Part shown: positions 1 through 6,360 of the stretch, piece by piece | Numbering within the stretch: the stretch's first letter is position 1 | How the letters are laid out: every line of letters begins with the position of its first letter | Assembly: GCA_003695505.1 (NCBI GenBank) | Contig: RFIY01000302.1 | Coordinates: 1 to 6,427, forward strand | Direction: 5' to 3' | Length of the DNA: 6,427 nucleotides | Source: Candidatus Dadabacteria bacterium | Lineage (GTDB): Bacteria; J088 | Made by a program: the position numbers and the translations under genes | The notes under the pieces: generated by a model | The model's input: the letters and a program-made list of their open reading frames with translations, nothing else | Databases searched by the model: none | What the model was told of the DNA's origin: nothing

Positions 1-391
1 GACCGATCCGATCGCAGATTTCCTGACCCGTATTCGCAACGCGACGATGGCCTACCGTCGTCACGTCGAGGTGCCGGGCAGCAAGCTGAAACGCCGTCTC
101 GCCGAAATCCTCAAGGAAGAAGGATTCATTGAAGATTTCTCGTGGACTGATGACGGCAAACAGGGCATCCTGCACCTTACGCTGAAGTATGATGACGTTG
201 GCCAACCGGTCATCGAAGGGCTGGAGCGTATCTCGAAGCCCGGGCGTCGCAAATATGTGGGTGCGGACGAATTGCCGCGTGTCCGTTCCGGGCTTGGCGT
301 TGTTATCGTCAGTACCTCTCGCGGGCTGCTGACCGGGCGCGAGGCGCGCGAACAGCATGTCGGCGGCGAAGTGCTTTGCACAGTCTGGTAA
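1..391 (+). CDS. rpsH: 30S ribosomal protein S8 (5' end cut by window)
   Basis: S8 binds the central domain of 16S rRNA early in 30S assembly; in E. coli it also represses spc operon translation. The reading frame is open from base 2 and begins [13 protein letters not shown], which matches the S8 N-terminus just after its first few residues, so only about two to four codons lie outside the window. About 129 codons are visible before TAA at 389-391, against 130 residues in E. coli. Other S8 hallmarks are SSKL-like [21 protein letters not shown], the [17 protein letters not shown] segment, and the C-terminal [12 protein letters not shown] block ending GGEVLCTVW. The ATG at base 47 is an internal methionine and not the start. 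It is the first gene of the visible operon, followed 19 nt later by rplF. Confidence 0.97.
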   Translation, partial: TDPIADFLTRIRNATMAYRRHVEVPGSKLKRRLAEILKEEGFIEDFSWTDDGKQGILHLTLKYDDVGQPVIEGLERISKPGRRKYVGADELPRVRSGLGVVIVSTSRGLLTGREAREQHVGGEVLCTVW

Positions 392-410
392 TACAGAGGA
401 AGTTGGAATC

Positions 411-947
411 ATGAGCCGCATTGGCACAAGAGCAATCAACGTACCCGACGGGGTTGACATCACAGTGTCGGGCCGAGATATTACGGTCAAGGGCAAGAAG
501 GGGCAGCTTGACTGGGTACTCCCGGAGGGCATCCAGGTTGAACAGGATGGCCAGGAACTGCGTGTGACCCGCGAACGTGATCACCGTGAGGCCCGCGCTT
601 TCCATGGGCTCAGCCGGGCATTGATCGCAAATATGGTTCACGGCGTGTCCGAAGGGTTCTCACGCACGCTCAAGATCGAGGGCGTCGGTTACCGTGCTGC
701 ATTGAAGGGCAAGGCGCTCGAGCTGAGTGTCGGGTACAGTCATCCGGTTTCCTATCCGGTTCCGGAAGGCATCACGATCGACGTGCCGGACCAGACGACC
801 ATCCGCATCAGCGGAATCGACAAACAGAAGGTTGGCCAGGTTGCCGCCGAGATCCGCAAGGTACGTCCGCCCGAACCCTACAAAGGGAAGGGTATCCGTT
901 ACGAAGACGAACGAGTACGCCGCAAAGCTGGCAAGGCCGCAGCGTAA
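411..947 (+). CDS. rplF: 50S ribosomal protein L6
   Basis: L6 is a two-domain rRNA-binding protein of the large subunit that sits near the factor-binding stalk base and contacts 23S rRNA. The product is 178 residues (E. coli 177). The N-terminus MSRIGTRAINVPDGV and the family signature PEPYKGKGIRY (about residues 154-164) identify it. The repeated alpha/beta domains split near residue 80, with the conserved KIEGVGYRA stretch at 88-96. An in-frame ATG at 357 would add 18 residues overlapping rpsH, but the start at 411 matches the family N-terminus and is preceded by GAGGAAG at 396-402. It lies between rpsH and rplR, the standard spc order. Confidence 0.98.
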   Translation: MSRIGTRAINVPDGVDITVSGRDITVKGKKGQLDWVLPEGIQVEQDGQELRVTRERDHREARAFHGLSRALIANMVHGVSEGFSRTLKIEGVGYRAALKGKALELSVGYSHPVSYPVPEGITIDVPDQTTIRISGIDKQKVGQVAAEIRKVRPPEPYKGKGIRYEDERVRRKAGKAAA

Positions 948-962
948 CGAGGCAGGTAAACT

Positions 963-1337
963 ATGAAAGTCGCAAAGGCACAAGAACGTATACGCATTCA
1001 GCGCGAAGGGCGCCGGGCGCGTGTGCGCAAGAAAATCAGAGGGACAGCCGATCGACCGCGGCTCGCTGTACATCGCAGCAACCGGTATATCTCGGTGCAG
1101 TTGATCGACGACAGCGCCTCGCGTACCATTGTTGCCGCCAGCACGCGTGACAAGGAGCTCTCGTTCGAGGGTTCCGGTACGACGCTCGCCGCTGCGGCGG
1201 CACTGGGACAGCGGATCGCGGCCCTGGCAAAGGAACACGGCATTGAGAAGGTCGTGTTCGACAAGGGCTGGTATCGATATCACGGCCGTGTTCGTGCGTT
1301 GGCAGAGGCTGCGCGCGAAGCCGGACTGGTGTTTTAG
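963..1337 (+). CDS. rplR: 50S ribosomal protein L18
   Basis: L18 binds 5S rRNA and helps place it in the central protuberance of the large subunit. The product is 124 residues, slightly longer than the 117 of E. coli. The basic N-terminus (residues 1-25) is typical, as are [20 protein letters not shown] (31-50) and the C-terminal [17 protein letters not shown] block (106-122). In the [11 protein letters not shown] segment a Trp occupies a position that is often Gly in other L18 proteins; this looks like lineage variation. GAGG at 949-952 is a plausible SD, 10 nt before the ATG. It starts 15 nt after rplF. Confidence 0.97.
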   Translation: MKVAKAQERIRIQREGRRARVRKKIRGTADRPRLAVHRSNRYISVQLIDDSASRTIVAASTRDKELSFEGSGTTLAAAAALGQRIAALAKEHGIEKVVFDKGWYRYHGRVRALAEAAREAGLVF

Positions 1338-1360
1338 GTTCAGGGACAAAGGTAACTCAA

Positions 1361-1915
1361 GTGCAGTTTTCAGATACCGTTTTTCCGAAGAAGATCAACA
1401 AGTTCGTACGTCCCGATCCCGATATCGAGCTGACGGAGCAGGTGGTCAACATTGCCCGTGTGGCCAAGGTGATTACGGGCGGGCGCCGCTTTGCGTTCAA
1501 CGCAATTGTTGTGGTCGGCGACCATAATGGGCATGTGGGCTATGCGCTTGGCAAGGCGCCTGAAGTGCCGGATGCGATTCGCAAAGCGATCGAGAAAGCA
1601 CGCAACCGTATGGTCGAAGTCCCGCGCGTCGGTACGACTATTCCGCACGAGATCATTGGATCGTTCGGTGCGGCGCGCGTACTGCTGAAACCTGCCAGCC
1701 CTGGTACCGGCGTGATCGCCGGCGGCGCCATTCGCGCGGTTCTTGAGCTGGCCGGCATCAAGGACATCCTGACGAAATCGTTGCGGTCGAACAACCCGCA
1801 CAACACCGTCAAGGCCGTCTTTGACGCGATCGACCGATTCCGCACGCCGGATGTCGTCGCCGCGCGGCGTGGCGTTTCGCCGGATCGATTCGACTATGTG
1901 ATGAAGGAAGCGTAA
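1361..1915 (+). CDS. rpsE: 30S ribosomal protein S5 (GTG start)
   Basis: S5 lies at the mRNA entry and back face of the 30S subunit and affects translational accuracy. The product is 184 residues, against 167 in E. coli. Most of the excess is an N-terminal extension of roughly 12 residues ([13 protein letters not shown]...) before the conserved double-stranded-RNA-binding-like domain. That domain begins near residue 23 and includes [19 protein letters not shown] (36-54). The C-terminal domain carries [25 protein letters not shown] and a [11 protein letters not shown] tail. The start is GTG at 1361, with AAAGG at 1348-1352 as SD. The next in-frame GTG, at 1442, would remove conserved sequence, so 1361 is preferred. 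Confidence 0.97.
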   Translation: MQFSDTVFPKKINKFVRPDPDIELTEQVVNIARVAKVITGGRRFAFNAIVVVGDHNGHVGYALGKAPEVPDAIRKAIEKARNRMVEVPRVGTTIPHEIIGSFGAARVLLKPASPGTGVIAGGAIRAVLELAGIKDILTKSLRSNNPHNTVKAVFDAIDRFRTPDVVAARRGVSPDRFDYVMKEA

Positions 1916-1916
1916 C

Positions 1917-2105
1917 GTGGCCGAAAAGACCATCCGAATTCAACTGGTTCGTGGACTGGCCGGAAAGCGTCGCGAACAAATCCAGGCCGTTCATGCACTC
2001 GGGCTCAAGCGCCCGCGACAGATCGTAGAACGCCCGGACACACCGGCGATTCGCGGCCAGGTCAAGAAAGTGTCCCATCTCGTAGCAGTTCTCGAGGAGT
2101 CCTGA
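1917..2105 (+). CDS. rpmD: 50S ribosomal protein L30 (GTG start)
   Basis: L30 is a small large-subunit protein with a ferredoxin-like fold that binds 23S rRNA. It is 62 residues, the usual bacterial size. Diagnostic sequence is IRIQLVRGLAGKRREQ near the N-terminus, then ALGLKRPRQIVERPDTPAIRG, then a VKKVSHLV C-terminal strand. The start is GTG at 1917, only one base after the rpsE stop. The SD AAGGAAG at 1904-1910 lies inside the end of rpsE, so translation is very probably coupled to S5. Its position between rpsE and rplO is the standard one. Confidence 0.96.
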   Translation: MAEKTIRIQLVRGLAGKRREQIQAVHALGLKRPRQIVERPDTPAIRGQVKKVSHLVAVLEES

Positions 2106-2108
2106 TCG

Positions 2109-2555
2109 ATGTTTAACCTGAGCAATATCGGTCCCCGCCCCGGAGCCCGCAAGACGCGTAAGCGCGTTGGCCGTGGCGCCGCATCTGGCTGGGGAAAGAC
2201 TGCCGGTAAGGGCACCAAGGGGCAGAAGTCGCGCTCCGGTGGATCGATCCGGCCCGGATTCGAGGGCGGTCAGATGCCGTTGTATCGGCGCCTGCCCAAG
2301 CGCGGGTTCAAGAATCCGTTCCGGAAACACTATGCGATTGTGAATCTGGACGCACTCAGTGATGCTGCCGATGGAACCGTGATCGATCGTGAGTGGCTGC
2401 AGAGCCATGGCCTCGTACCGAAGAAGATCGAGGACGGCGTCAAGCTTCTCGGACAGGGTGAGGTGTCGGTCTCGCTGACCGTGCGTGTCGAGAAGATCAG
2501 TGAATCCGCCCGCCGTAAGGTCGAAGCGGCCGGCGGCACCGTCGAACTCGTCTGA
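2109..2555 (+). CDS. rplO: 50S ribosomal protein L15
   Basis: L15 is a late-assembly large-subunit protein with an extended basic N-terminal tail that threads into 23S rRNA. It is 148 residues (E. coli 144). The Gly/Lys/Arg-rich tail (residues 8-50) contains KRVGRG, SGWGKTAGKG and GQKSRSGG, followed by the highly conserved GFEGGQMPLYRRLPKRGF (50-67). The globular C-terminal domain ends RRKVEAAGGTVELV, as is usual. The SD GAGGAG at 2094-2099 lies in the end of rpmD, 9 nt before the ATG and overlapping coding sequence. The rpmD-rplO gap is 3 nt, so coupling is likely. Confidence 0.98.
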   Translation: MFNLSNIGPRPGARKTRKRVGRGAASGWGKTAGKGTKGQKSRSGGSIRPGFEGGQMPLYRRLPKRGFKNPFRKHYAIVNLDALSDAADGTVIDREWLQSHGLVPKKIEDGVKLLGQGEVSVSLTVRVEKISESARRKVEAAGGTVELV

Positions 2556-2572
2556 CCGGGTCCGGCGGCAGC

Positions 2573-3880
2573 ATGCGCCCGAGTACCGCGCCACAAACTT
2601 CTCCCGAGCTGCGTAATCGCATCCTGTTTACTCTCGGGATGCTTGCGGTATATCGTCTCGGTTGTTTTATCCCGACACCTGGCGTCAATGCCGATGCGCT
2701 GGCGGACTTCTTCAACAGGACGTCCGGCACATTGTTCGGCATGTTCAATCTGTTCAGTGGCGGCGCACTCAAGCGGTTCAGTATTTTCGCACTCGGGATC
2801 ATGCCCTACATCAGTGCGTCCATTATTCTGCAGTTGTTGACCTATGCCGTCCCATATCTTGAGGAACTCAAGAAGGAAGGGCAGATTGGGCAGAAAAAGA
2901 TCACGCAGTATACCCGTTACCTGACGGTTGGACTCAGCTTGATCCAGAGTTTCGCGATTGCGACCGCGCTGGAAAGCACTCAGGGACCTGGCGGCGCACT
3001 GGTGGTCGCCCAGCCGGGTATCGGTTTCCGTCTGATGACGGCGCTGACCCTGACGACCGGGACGTCCTTTTTGATGTGGGTTGGCGAGCAGATGACCGAG
3101 CGTGGCATCGGAAACGGCATCAGCCTGATTATCTATGCGGGCATCGTTGCGGTACTGCCGGGGACGATCAGTAACACGGTCGAATTCATTCGGACCGGTG
3201 AACTGCAACTGTTCACGCTGATTCTGCTGCTGGCCTTCATGCTGGCCGTGACCGCTGCCATTGTCTATATGGAGACCTCGTTTCGCAAGATCCCGATCCA
3301 GTATGCGAAGCGTGTGAGCGGCCGGAAGGTCTACGGCGGGCAGAGTACGCACCTGCCGATCAAGATCAACACGGCGGGCGTGATCCCGCCGATTTTCGCC
3401 AGTTCGCTGCTGATGTTCCCATTGACGATCACAAATTTTATGGACACGGAGCTGTCCGGGGTCGTGCAGCAGTGGTTTTCGCCGGGCGCAGCAGTCTATA
3501 ACGTCGTGTATTTCCTGCTGATTCTTGGGTTCGCGTACTTCTATACTGCGGTCACGTTCAATCCGGTTGATGTCGCAGACAACCTCAAGCGATGGGGCGG
3601 ATATGTACCCGGCATTCGACCCGGCCGTCCGACTGCTGATTATATCGAGCGGATCCTGAACCGCCTGACGCTGATCGGTGGTCTGTATGTGGCGATTGTC
3701 TGCGTGCTGCCCGCGATTCTGGTAGCCGAGTTTAACGTGCCCTTCTATTTCGGTGGTACTGGTCTGCTGATTGTCGTGGGTGTGGCCATGGATACCATGC
3801 AGCAGGTCGAGACCCATCTGATCAGCCAGCGCTATGAAGGTCTGACGACAGGCGGCCGCATACGCGGCCGGCGGCGCTGA
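2573..3880 (+). CDS. secY: Preprotein translocase channel subunit SecY
   Basis: SecY forms the inner-membrane protein-conducting channel with SecE and SecG, moving unfolded preproteins driven by SecA or inserting membrane proteins from ribosomes. The product is 435 residues, the normal length with ten membrane segments. Visible landmarks are TM1 from RILFTLGMLAVYRLG (16-30), PTPGV (34-38), and the plug region FNLFSGGALKRFSIFALGIMPYI (58-80). Also present are TERGIGNGISLIIYAG (175-190), the cytosolic loop YAKRVSGRKVYGGQSTHLPIK (244-264) and GGYVPGIRPG (342-351). The C-terminus is basic and arginine-rich. The first 15 residues are not typical in sequence but are typical in length. No good SD precedes ATG 2573; only GGCGG at 2564-2568 is seen, so expression may depend on coupling to rplO, whose stop lies 17 nt upstream. 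Confidence 0.98.
   Translation: MRPSTAPQTSPELRNRILFTLGMLAVYRLGCFIPTPGVNADALADFFNRTSGTLFGMFNLFSGGALKRFSIFALGIMPYISASIILQLLTYAVPYLEELKKEGQIGQKKITQYTRYLTVGLSLIQSFAIATALESTQGPGGALVVAQPGIGFRLMTALTLTTGTSFLMWVGEQMTERGIGNGISLIIYAGIVAVLPGTISNTVEFIRTGELQLFTLILLLAFMLAVTAAIVYMETSFRKIPIQYAKRVSGRKVYGGQSTHLPIKINTAGVIPPIFASSLLMFPLTITNFMDTELSGVVQQWFSPGAAVYNVVYFLLILGFAYFYTAVTFNPVDVADNLKRWGGYVPGIRPGRPTADYIERILNRLTLIGGLYVAIVCVLPAILVAEFNVPFYFGGTGLLIVVGVAMDTMQQVETHLISQRYEGLTTGGRIRGRRR
3853..3870 (+). promoter_or_regulatory. GC-only hairpin at the end of secY
   Basis: The seven bases 3853-3859 (CGGCCGC) are perfectly complementary to 3864-3870 (GCGGCCG), leaving the 4-nt loop ATAC. All seven pairs are G-C. It lies in the last secY codons (encoding GGRIRG) and is not followed by a T-run, so it is not an intrinsic terminator. 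It could stabilise or pause the transcript at the secY/adk boundary, or simply reflect arginine/glycine codons in a GC-rich genome. Confidence 0.35.
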
Positions 3881-3890
3881 GGAGTCAGCG
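3875..3890 (+). promoter_or_regulatory. Hairpin presenting the adk Shine-Dalgarno in its loop
   Basis: CGCTGA at 3875-3880 pairs perfectly with TCAGCG at 3885-3890, and the tetraloop 3881-3884 is GGAG, the adk ribosome binding site. The secY stop codon TGA (3878-3880) is part of the 5' arm and the adk ATG starts 4 nt after the 3' arm. The base pairing is seen directly; a role in coupling adk translation to termination on secY is inference. Confidence 0.45.
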
Positions 3891-3893
3891 ATC

Positions 3894-4565
3894 ATGAGTG
3901 CACAGAAGACGATTATCGTGCTGATGGGCGCTCCCGGTGCCGGCAAGGGCACCCAGGGAAAACGCCTGGCCGCGGATCTCGGTATCCCTACGATTTCGAT
4001 GGGCGATATTCTTCGCGCCAAAAAGGAAGAAGACAGCGATCTGGGACGGGAGCTCCGCGCGATCATGGCGGAAGGGCGGTATGTCCCGGATGACATCGTC
4101 ATTCAGATGATTCGCGAGCGGATCAGTCAGCCGGACTGCAGCAAGGGCTTCATTCTTGATGGATTTCCGCGAACGACGGCCCAGGCGGAGGCGTTGGATC
4201 GCATGCTGGAAGAACTGGGCCTGCAACTCACCGCCGTTCTCATGCTCGATGTTGATGAGGACGAAGTGGTTGAGCGTCTCAGTGGGCGGCGGATCGCGCC
4301 CAGCAGCGGGCGGGAATATCACATCCGCTTTAAGCCACCGAAAACCCCCGGCGTCGACGATGAGACCGGCGAACCGTTGATTCAACGCGAGGATGATCGC
4401 GAAGACACGATCCGCAAGCGACTTGAGGTCTATCGCCAGCAGACGACGCCAGTCGTTGACTATTACCGCGCGCGGGGTGTGCTCGAAGAAATTGATGGTT
4501 CAGGCGATTTTGATGAAATTTACGGCCGAATACAGGAGGCGCTGGCTCGAGCACAGCAGCACTGA
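3894..4565 (+). CDS. adk: Adenylate kinase, long-LID form
   Basis: Adenylate kinase catalyses ATP + AMP = 2 ADP in the cytoplasm and keeps adenine nucleotides in balance. The product is 223 residues, within the range of the long bacterial type (E. coli 214). The P-loop GAPGAGKGT covers residues 12-20. The AMP-binding segment is SMGDILRA (35-42), with Arg41 and, in DGFPRT (89-94), Arg93 in the expected places. The long LID runs from about GRRIAPSSGREYH (131-143) to DDRED (167-171) and has no cysteines, so it is the non-zinc form. TIRKRLEVY (172-180) follows as usual. Residue 36 is Met where Thr is common (STGD). It starts 13 nt after secY with SD GGAG and is probably co-transcribed with it. 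Confidence 0.97.
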   Translation: MSAQKTIIVLMGAPGAGKGTQGKRLAADLGIPTISMGDILRAKKEEDSDLGRELRAIMAEGRYVPDDIVIQMIRERISQPDCSKGFILDGFPRTTAQAEALDRMLEELGLQLTAVLMLDVDEDEVVERLSGRRIAPSSGREYHIRFKPPKTPGVDDETGEPLIQREDDREDTIRKRLEVYRQQTTPVVDYYRARGVLEEIDGSGDFDEIYGRIQEALARAQQH

Positions 4566-4738
4566 AGGCCAAAGCTGACGACTGGCTTGGACTGGCGGAA
4601 TACGGCGTGTTCGTCTATGATGTAAGGCTACACCCCCGGCGTTCCGACGCACGGATCCGCTGAACAAGCTGGAAATAGAATCAGGACTTCGCCCAGGTAC
4701 GATTCGCCGGGCGATCGAACTCAGGAGATGGTACGACG
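4566..4738 (+). promoter_or_regulatory. Non-coding spc/alpha junction, possible promoter and leader
   Basis: These 173 nt are the longest stretch without a gene. No map, infA or other recognisable protein is present in any frame that I read. Visible elements are a perfect direct repeat of GACTGGC at 4580-4586 and 4590-4596 (10-nt period) and a good -10-like hexamer TATGAT at 4616-4621. A bulged hairpin lies at 4636-4654 and a small stem TCGC/GCGA at 4704-4714. The only TTGGAC (4587-4592) is 23 nt from the -10-like box, too far for a standard sigma-70 pair, and no better -35 is seen at normal spacing. There is no terminator with a T-run. A promoter for the alpha block is plausible by position but not proven. 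Confidence 0.3.
4636..4654 (+). promoter_or_regulatory. Bulged hairpin in the adk-rpmJ leader
   Basis: CCGGCGT at 4636-4642 pairs with ACGC at 4647-4650 and CGG at 4652-4654, with A4651 bulged and the loop TCCG at 4643-4646, giving seven pairs. No T-run follows, so it is not a typical terminator. If a promoter lies upstream at about 4616, this would be an early element of the alpha operon leader, where some bacteria place ribosomal-protein autoregulation. No similarity to the E. coli S4-binding pseudoknot is claimed. Confidence 0.3.
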
Positions 4739-4852
4739 ATGAAAGTTCGTCCCTCTGTTAAAAAGATGTGCGATAAGTGCCGGGTCATCCGGCGCAAGGG
4801 TAAAGTGCGTGTGATTTGCGAGAATCCTCGCCACAAACAGGTACAGGGGTAA
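4739..4852 (+). CDS. rpmJ: 50S ribosomal protein L36, zinc-binding form
   Basis: L36 is the smallest large-subunit protein, a zinc ribbon that binds 23S rRNA late in assembly. The 37-residue product begins [20 protein letters not shown] and ends RHKQVQG, unmistakably L36. The zinc ligands Cys11, Cys14, Cys27 and His32 are all present, so this is the C+ form. The SD AGGAG at 4723-4727 is 11 nt from the ATG. The stop lies 3 nt before rpsM, and the rpsM SD lies inside this gene, so the two are probably translationally coupled. It opens the alpha-type block after the 173-nt gap. Confidence 0.96.
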   Translation: MKVRPSVKKMCDKCRVIRRKGKVRVICENPRHKQVQG

Positions 4853-4855
4853 GTC

Positions 4856-5230
4856 ATGGCTCGTGTTGCCGGCGTCGACCTTCCGAACCGCAAACGCATC
4901 GAAATCGCCCTGACGGCGATTTATGGTATTGGCCGGGTGCGTGCGCAGGAAATCCTGGACAAAGCAGGCATTGATGGCTCCGTGCGGACCCATGAGCTGT
5001 CGCCTGACGAGATTGCCAGGCTGAACTCCGTGATCGATGGTTACAAGGTCGAGGGAGATCTTCGCAAAGAGGTCTCTCTTAATATCAAGCGGTTGATGGA
5101 TATTGGGTGTTACCGTGGACTTCGACACCGTGCGGGTCTCCCGGTTCGCGGCCAGCGTACACACGCGAATGCACGCACGCGTAAAGGGCCGCGCAAGACG
5201 GTGGCTGGCAAGAAGAAAGCCCCAAGGTAA
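4856..5230 (+). CDS. rpsM: 30S ribosomal protein S13
   Basis: S13 sits in the 30S head, contacts the P-site tRNA through its C-terminal tail and forms inter-subunit bridges with L5 and 23S rRNA. The product is 124 residues (E. coli 118). The N-terminus [26 protein letters not shown] contains the helix-hairpin-helix-like GIG at 24-26. The signature [28 protein letters not shown] spans residues 84-111, followed by a lysine-rich tail ending KKKAPR. The SD AGGGG at 4845-4849 lies within the end of rpmJ, 6 nt before the ATG. Confidence 0.98.
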   Translation: MARVAGVDLPNRKRIEIALTAIYGIGRVRAQEILDKAGIDGSVRTHELSPDEIARLNSVIDGYKVEGDLRKEVSLNIKRLMDIGCYRGLRHRAGLPVRGQRTHANARTRKGPRKTVAGKKKAPR

Positions 5231-5258
5231 TTGACAGGACAGGTGCAGAGGCAGACAG

Positions 5259-5654
5259 ATGGCAGTACGTAAAGGAAAGAGTGGCGGCAAGAAAAAGACC
5301 CGCAAGGTCGTGCCCCACGCGGTTGCACACATTCACGCAACCTTCAATAACACCATTATTACCCTCAGCGATCCAGACGGGGGCGCTGTGTTCTGGTCGT
5401 CTCCCGGACGCGTTGGCTTTAAAGGCACGCGAAAGAGTACGCCATTTGCCGCCCAGGTGGCTGCCGAGGAAGTCGCGCGCCAGGCTCGGGATCTTGGGGT
5501 GGAATCAATCGAAGTGAATCTGAAGGGCGCGGGCATGGGCCGCGAGATGGCCCTCCGGGCATTGAGTGCAGCAGGACTCAAGGTGACCCGGATCCGCGAT
5601 GTGACACCGGTGCCGCACAATGGTTGTCGGCCACCGAAACGTCGCCGCGTTTAA
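5259..5654 (+). CDS. rpsK: 30S ribosomal protein S11
   Basis: S11 forms part of the 30S platform next to the mRNA exit and Shine-Dalgarno helix. The product is 131 residues (E. coli 129). A basic N-terminal tail (residues 4-16) precedes the fold, which contains [19 protein letters not shown] (23-41) and [14 protein letters not shown] (53-66). The ending [19 protein letters not shown] (113-131) is nearly invariant in bacteria. AGAGG at 5247-5251 is the SD, 7 nt from the ATG. The 28-nt gap after rpsM contains no convincing promoter. Confidence 0.98.
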   Translation: MAVRKGKSGGKKKTRKVVPHAVAHIHATFNNTIITLSDPDGGAVFWSSPGRVGFKGTRKSTPFAAQVAAEEVARQARDLGVESIEVNLKGAGMGREMALRALSAAGLKVTRIRDVTPVPHNGCRPPKRRRV

Positions 5655-5687
5655 TCAATCTGCTAGCGAAGAAGAGAGCAATCAACG

Positions 5688-6317
5688 ATGGCACGTTATA
5701 CGGGTCCTGTTTGTCGGCTGTGCCGGCGTGAGGGAACGAAGCTGTATCTGAAGGGTGAGCGTTGCTACACCGCGAAATGCAGTTTCGATCGGCGAGGTTA
5801 TGCGCCGGGCGTCCATGGACGCGCGCGTCAACGCTTCAGTGAGTATCGCCTTCAGTTGCGCGAGAAGCAGAAGGTCAAACGGATTTATGGTCTGCTGGAG
5901 CGGCCGTTCCGCAATAACTTCAAGCATGCGGACCGGATGCGTGGGGTCACGGGCGAAAATCTGTTGCAGTTGCTCGAACGCCGGCTTGACAACGTTGTGT
6001 ACCGGACGGGTTGGGCGCGAAGCCGGCGTGAGGCACGTCAGCTTGTTCGGCACGGGCACGTCGTTGTCAACGGTCGTCGTACGAACATACCGAGTTTTTC
6101 GGTGCGTGTCGGCGACGTGATCGAGCTGCGTGAAAAGAGCCGCAAGCTCGCTAGCGTACAGGAGGCCACGGAGTTCCAGGAGTCTCTGGGACTGACGGCC
6201 CCCTGGCTCGATATTGACAATAAGCAGCGACGCGCCGAGGTGCGCCGACTGCCCGAACGCGAAGACATCACGATGCCGATCGATGAGTATCTGATCGTCG
6301 AGCTGTATTCGAAGTAA
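5688..6317 (+). CDS. rpsD: 30S ribosomal protein S4, zinc-binding form
   Basis: S4 is a primary 16S rRNA binder that nucleates 30S assembly at the five-way junction; in E. coli it also represses alpha operon translation. The product is 209 residues (E. coli 206). Four cysteines at 9, 12, 26 and 31 form the zinc knuckle of C+ type S4 (CRLC ... CYTAKC). The S4 RNA-binding domain spans about residues 97-153, with [21 protein letters not shown] and [15 protein letters not shown], and the protein ends [11 protein letters not shown]. The SD is only a purine run (AAGAGAG, 5672-5678). Its place between rpsK and rpoA is the classic alpha order, which suits autoregulation, but no target site was identified. 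Confidence 0.98.
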   Translation: MARYTGPVCRLCRREGTKLYLKGERCYTAKCSFDRRGYAPGVHGRARQRFSEYRLQLREKQKVKRIYGLLERPFRNNFKHADRMRGVTGENLLQLLERRLDNVVYRTGWARSRREARQLVRHGHVVVNGRRTNIPSFSVRVGDVIELREKSRKLASVQEATEFQESLGLTAPWLDIDNKQRRAEVRRLPEREDITMPIDEYLIVELYSK

Positions 6318-6329
6318 CAAGTCCGGATT

Positions 6330-6360
6330 CAGGTTCTGGTGTGAACATACCTGCAACCTG
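6330..6360 (+). promoter_or_regulatory. Inverted repeat with alternative pairings in the rpoA leader
   Basis: CAGGTT at 6330-6335 is a perfect reverse complement of AACCTG at 6355-6360. The 5' arm can instead pair as CAGGT with the nearer ACCTG at 6349-6353, and a small GTTC/GAAC stem (6333-6336 with 6343-6346) competes. It occupies the 63-nt gap between rpsD and rpoA, 20 nt before the start codon. No T-run follows, so a terminator is unlikely. A regulatory role is inference only. Confidence 0.3.

Noticed and set aside
357-410. An upstream in-frame ATG that would lengthen L6 by 18 residues
   Set aside because: It lies inside rpsH, has no SD, and the start at 411 gives the conserved L6 N-terminus with a good SD.
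2330-4102. A 590-codon open frame on the minus strand, opposite rplO, secY and adk
   Set aside because: It is antisense to three unmistakable genes, its translation is rich in Arg, Gln, His and Asp with no recognisable domain, and such long shadow frames are common in GC-rich DNA with biased codon use.
4534-4544. A consensus AGGAGG inside the 3' end of adk
   Set aside because: No ATG, GTG or TTG follows at a usable distance, and the adk frame continues normally through it.
4728-4742. A four-codon mini-frame (MVRR) whose stop overlaps the rpmJ start as ATGA
   Set aside because: Its ATG directly abuts the AGGAG, leaving no room for initiation; the same SD serves rpmJ. Probably coincidence.
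5231-5259. A perfect TTGACA -35 hexamer right after the rpsM stop codon
   Set aside because: At 17-nt spacing the -10 position reads GACAGA, a poor match, and it would overlap the rpsK start codon. Chance match in a short intra-operon gap.
429-5687. An exact 13-nt match (AGAGCAATCAACG) at 429-441 and 5675-5687
   Set aside because: One copy is coding in rplF and the other is the rpsD ribosome-binding region. A match of this length is roughly expected once by chance in a window of this size.
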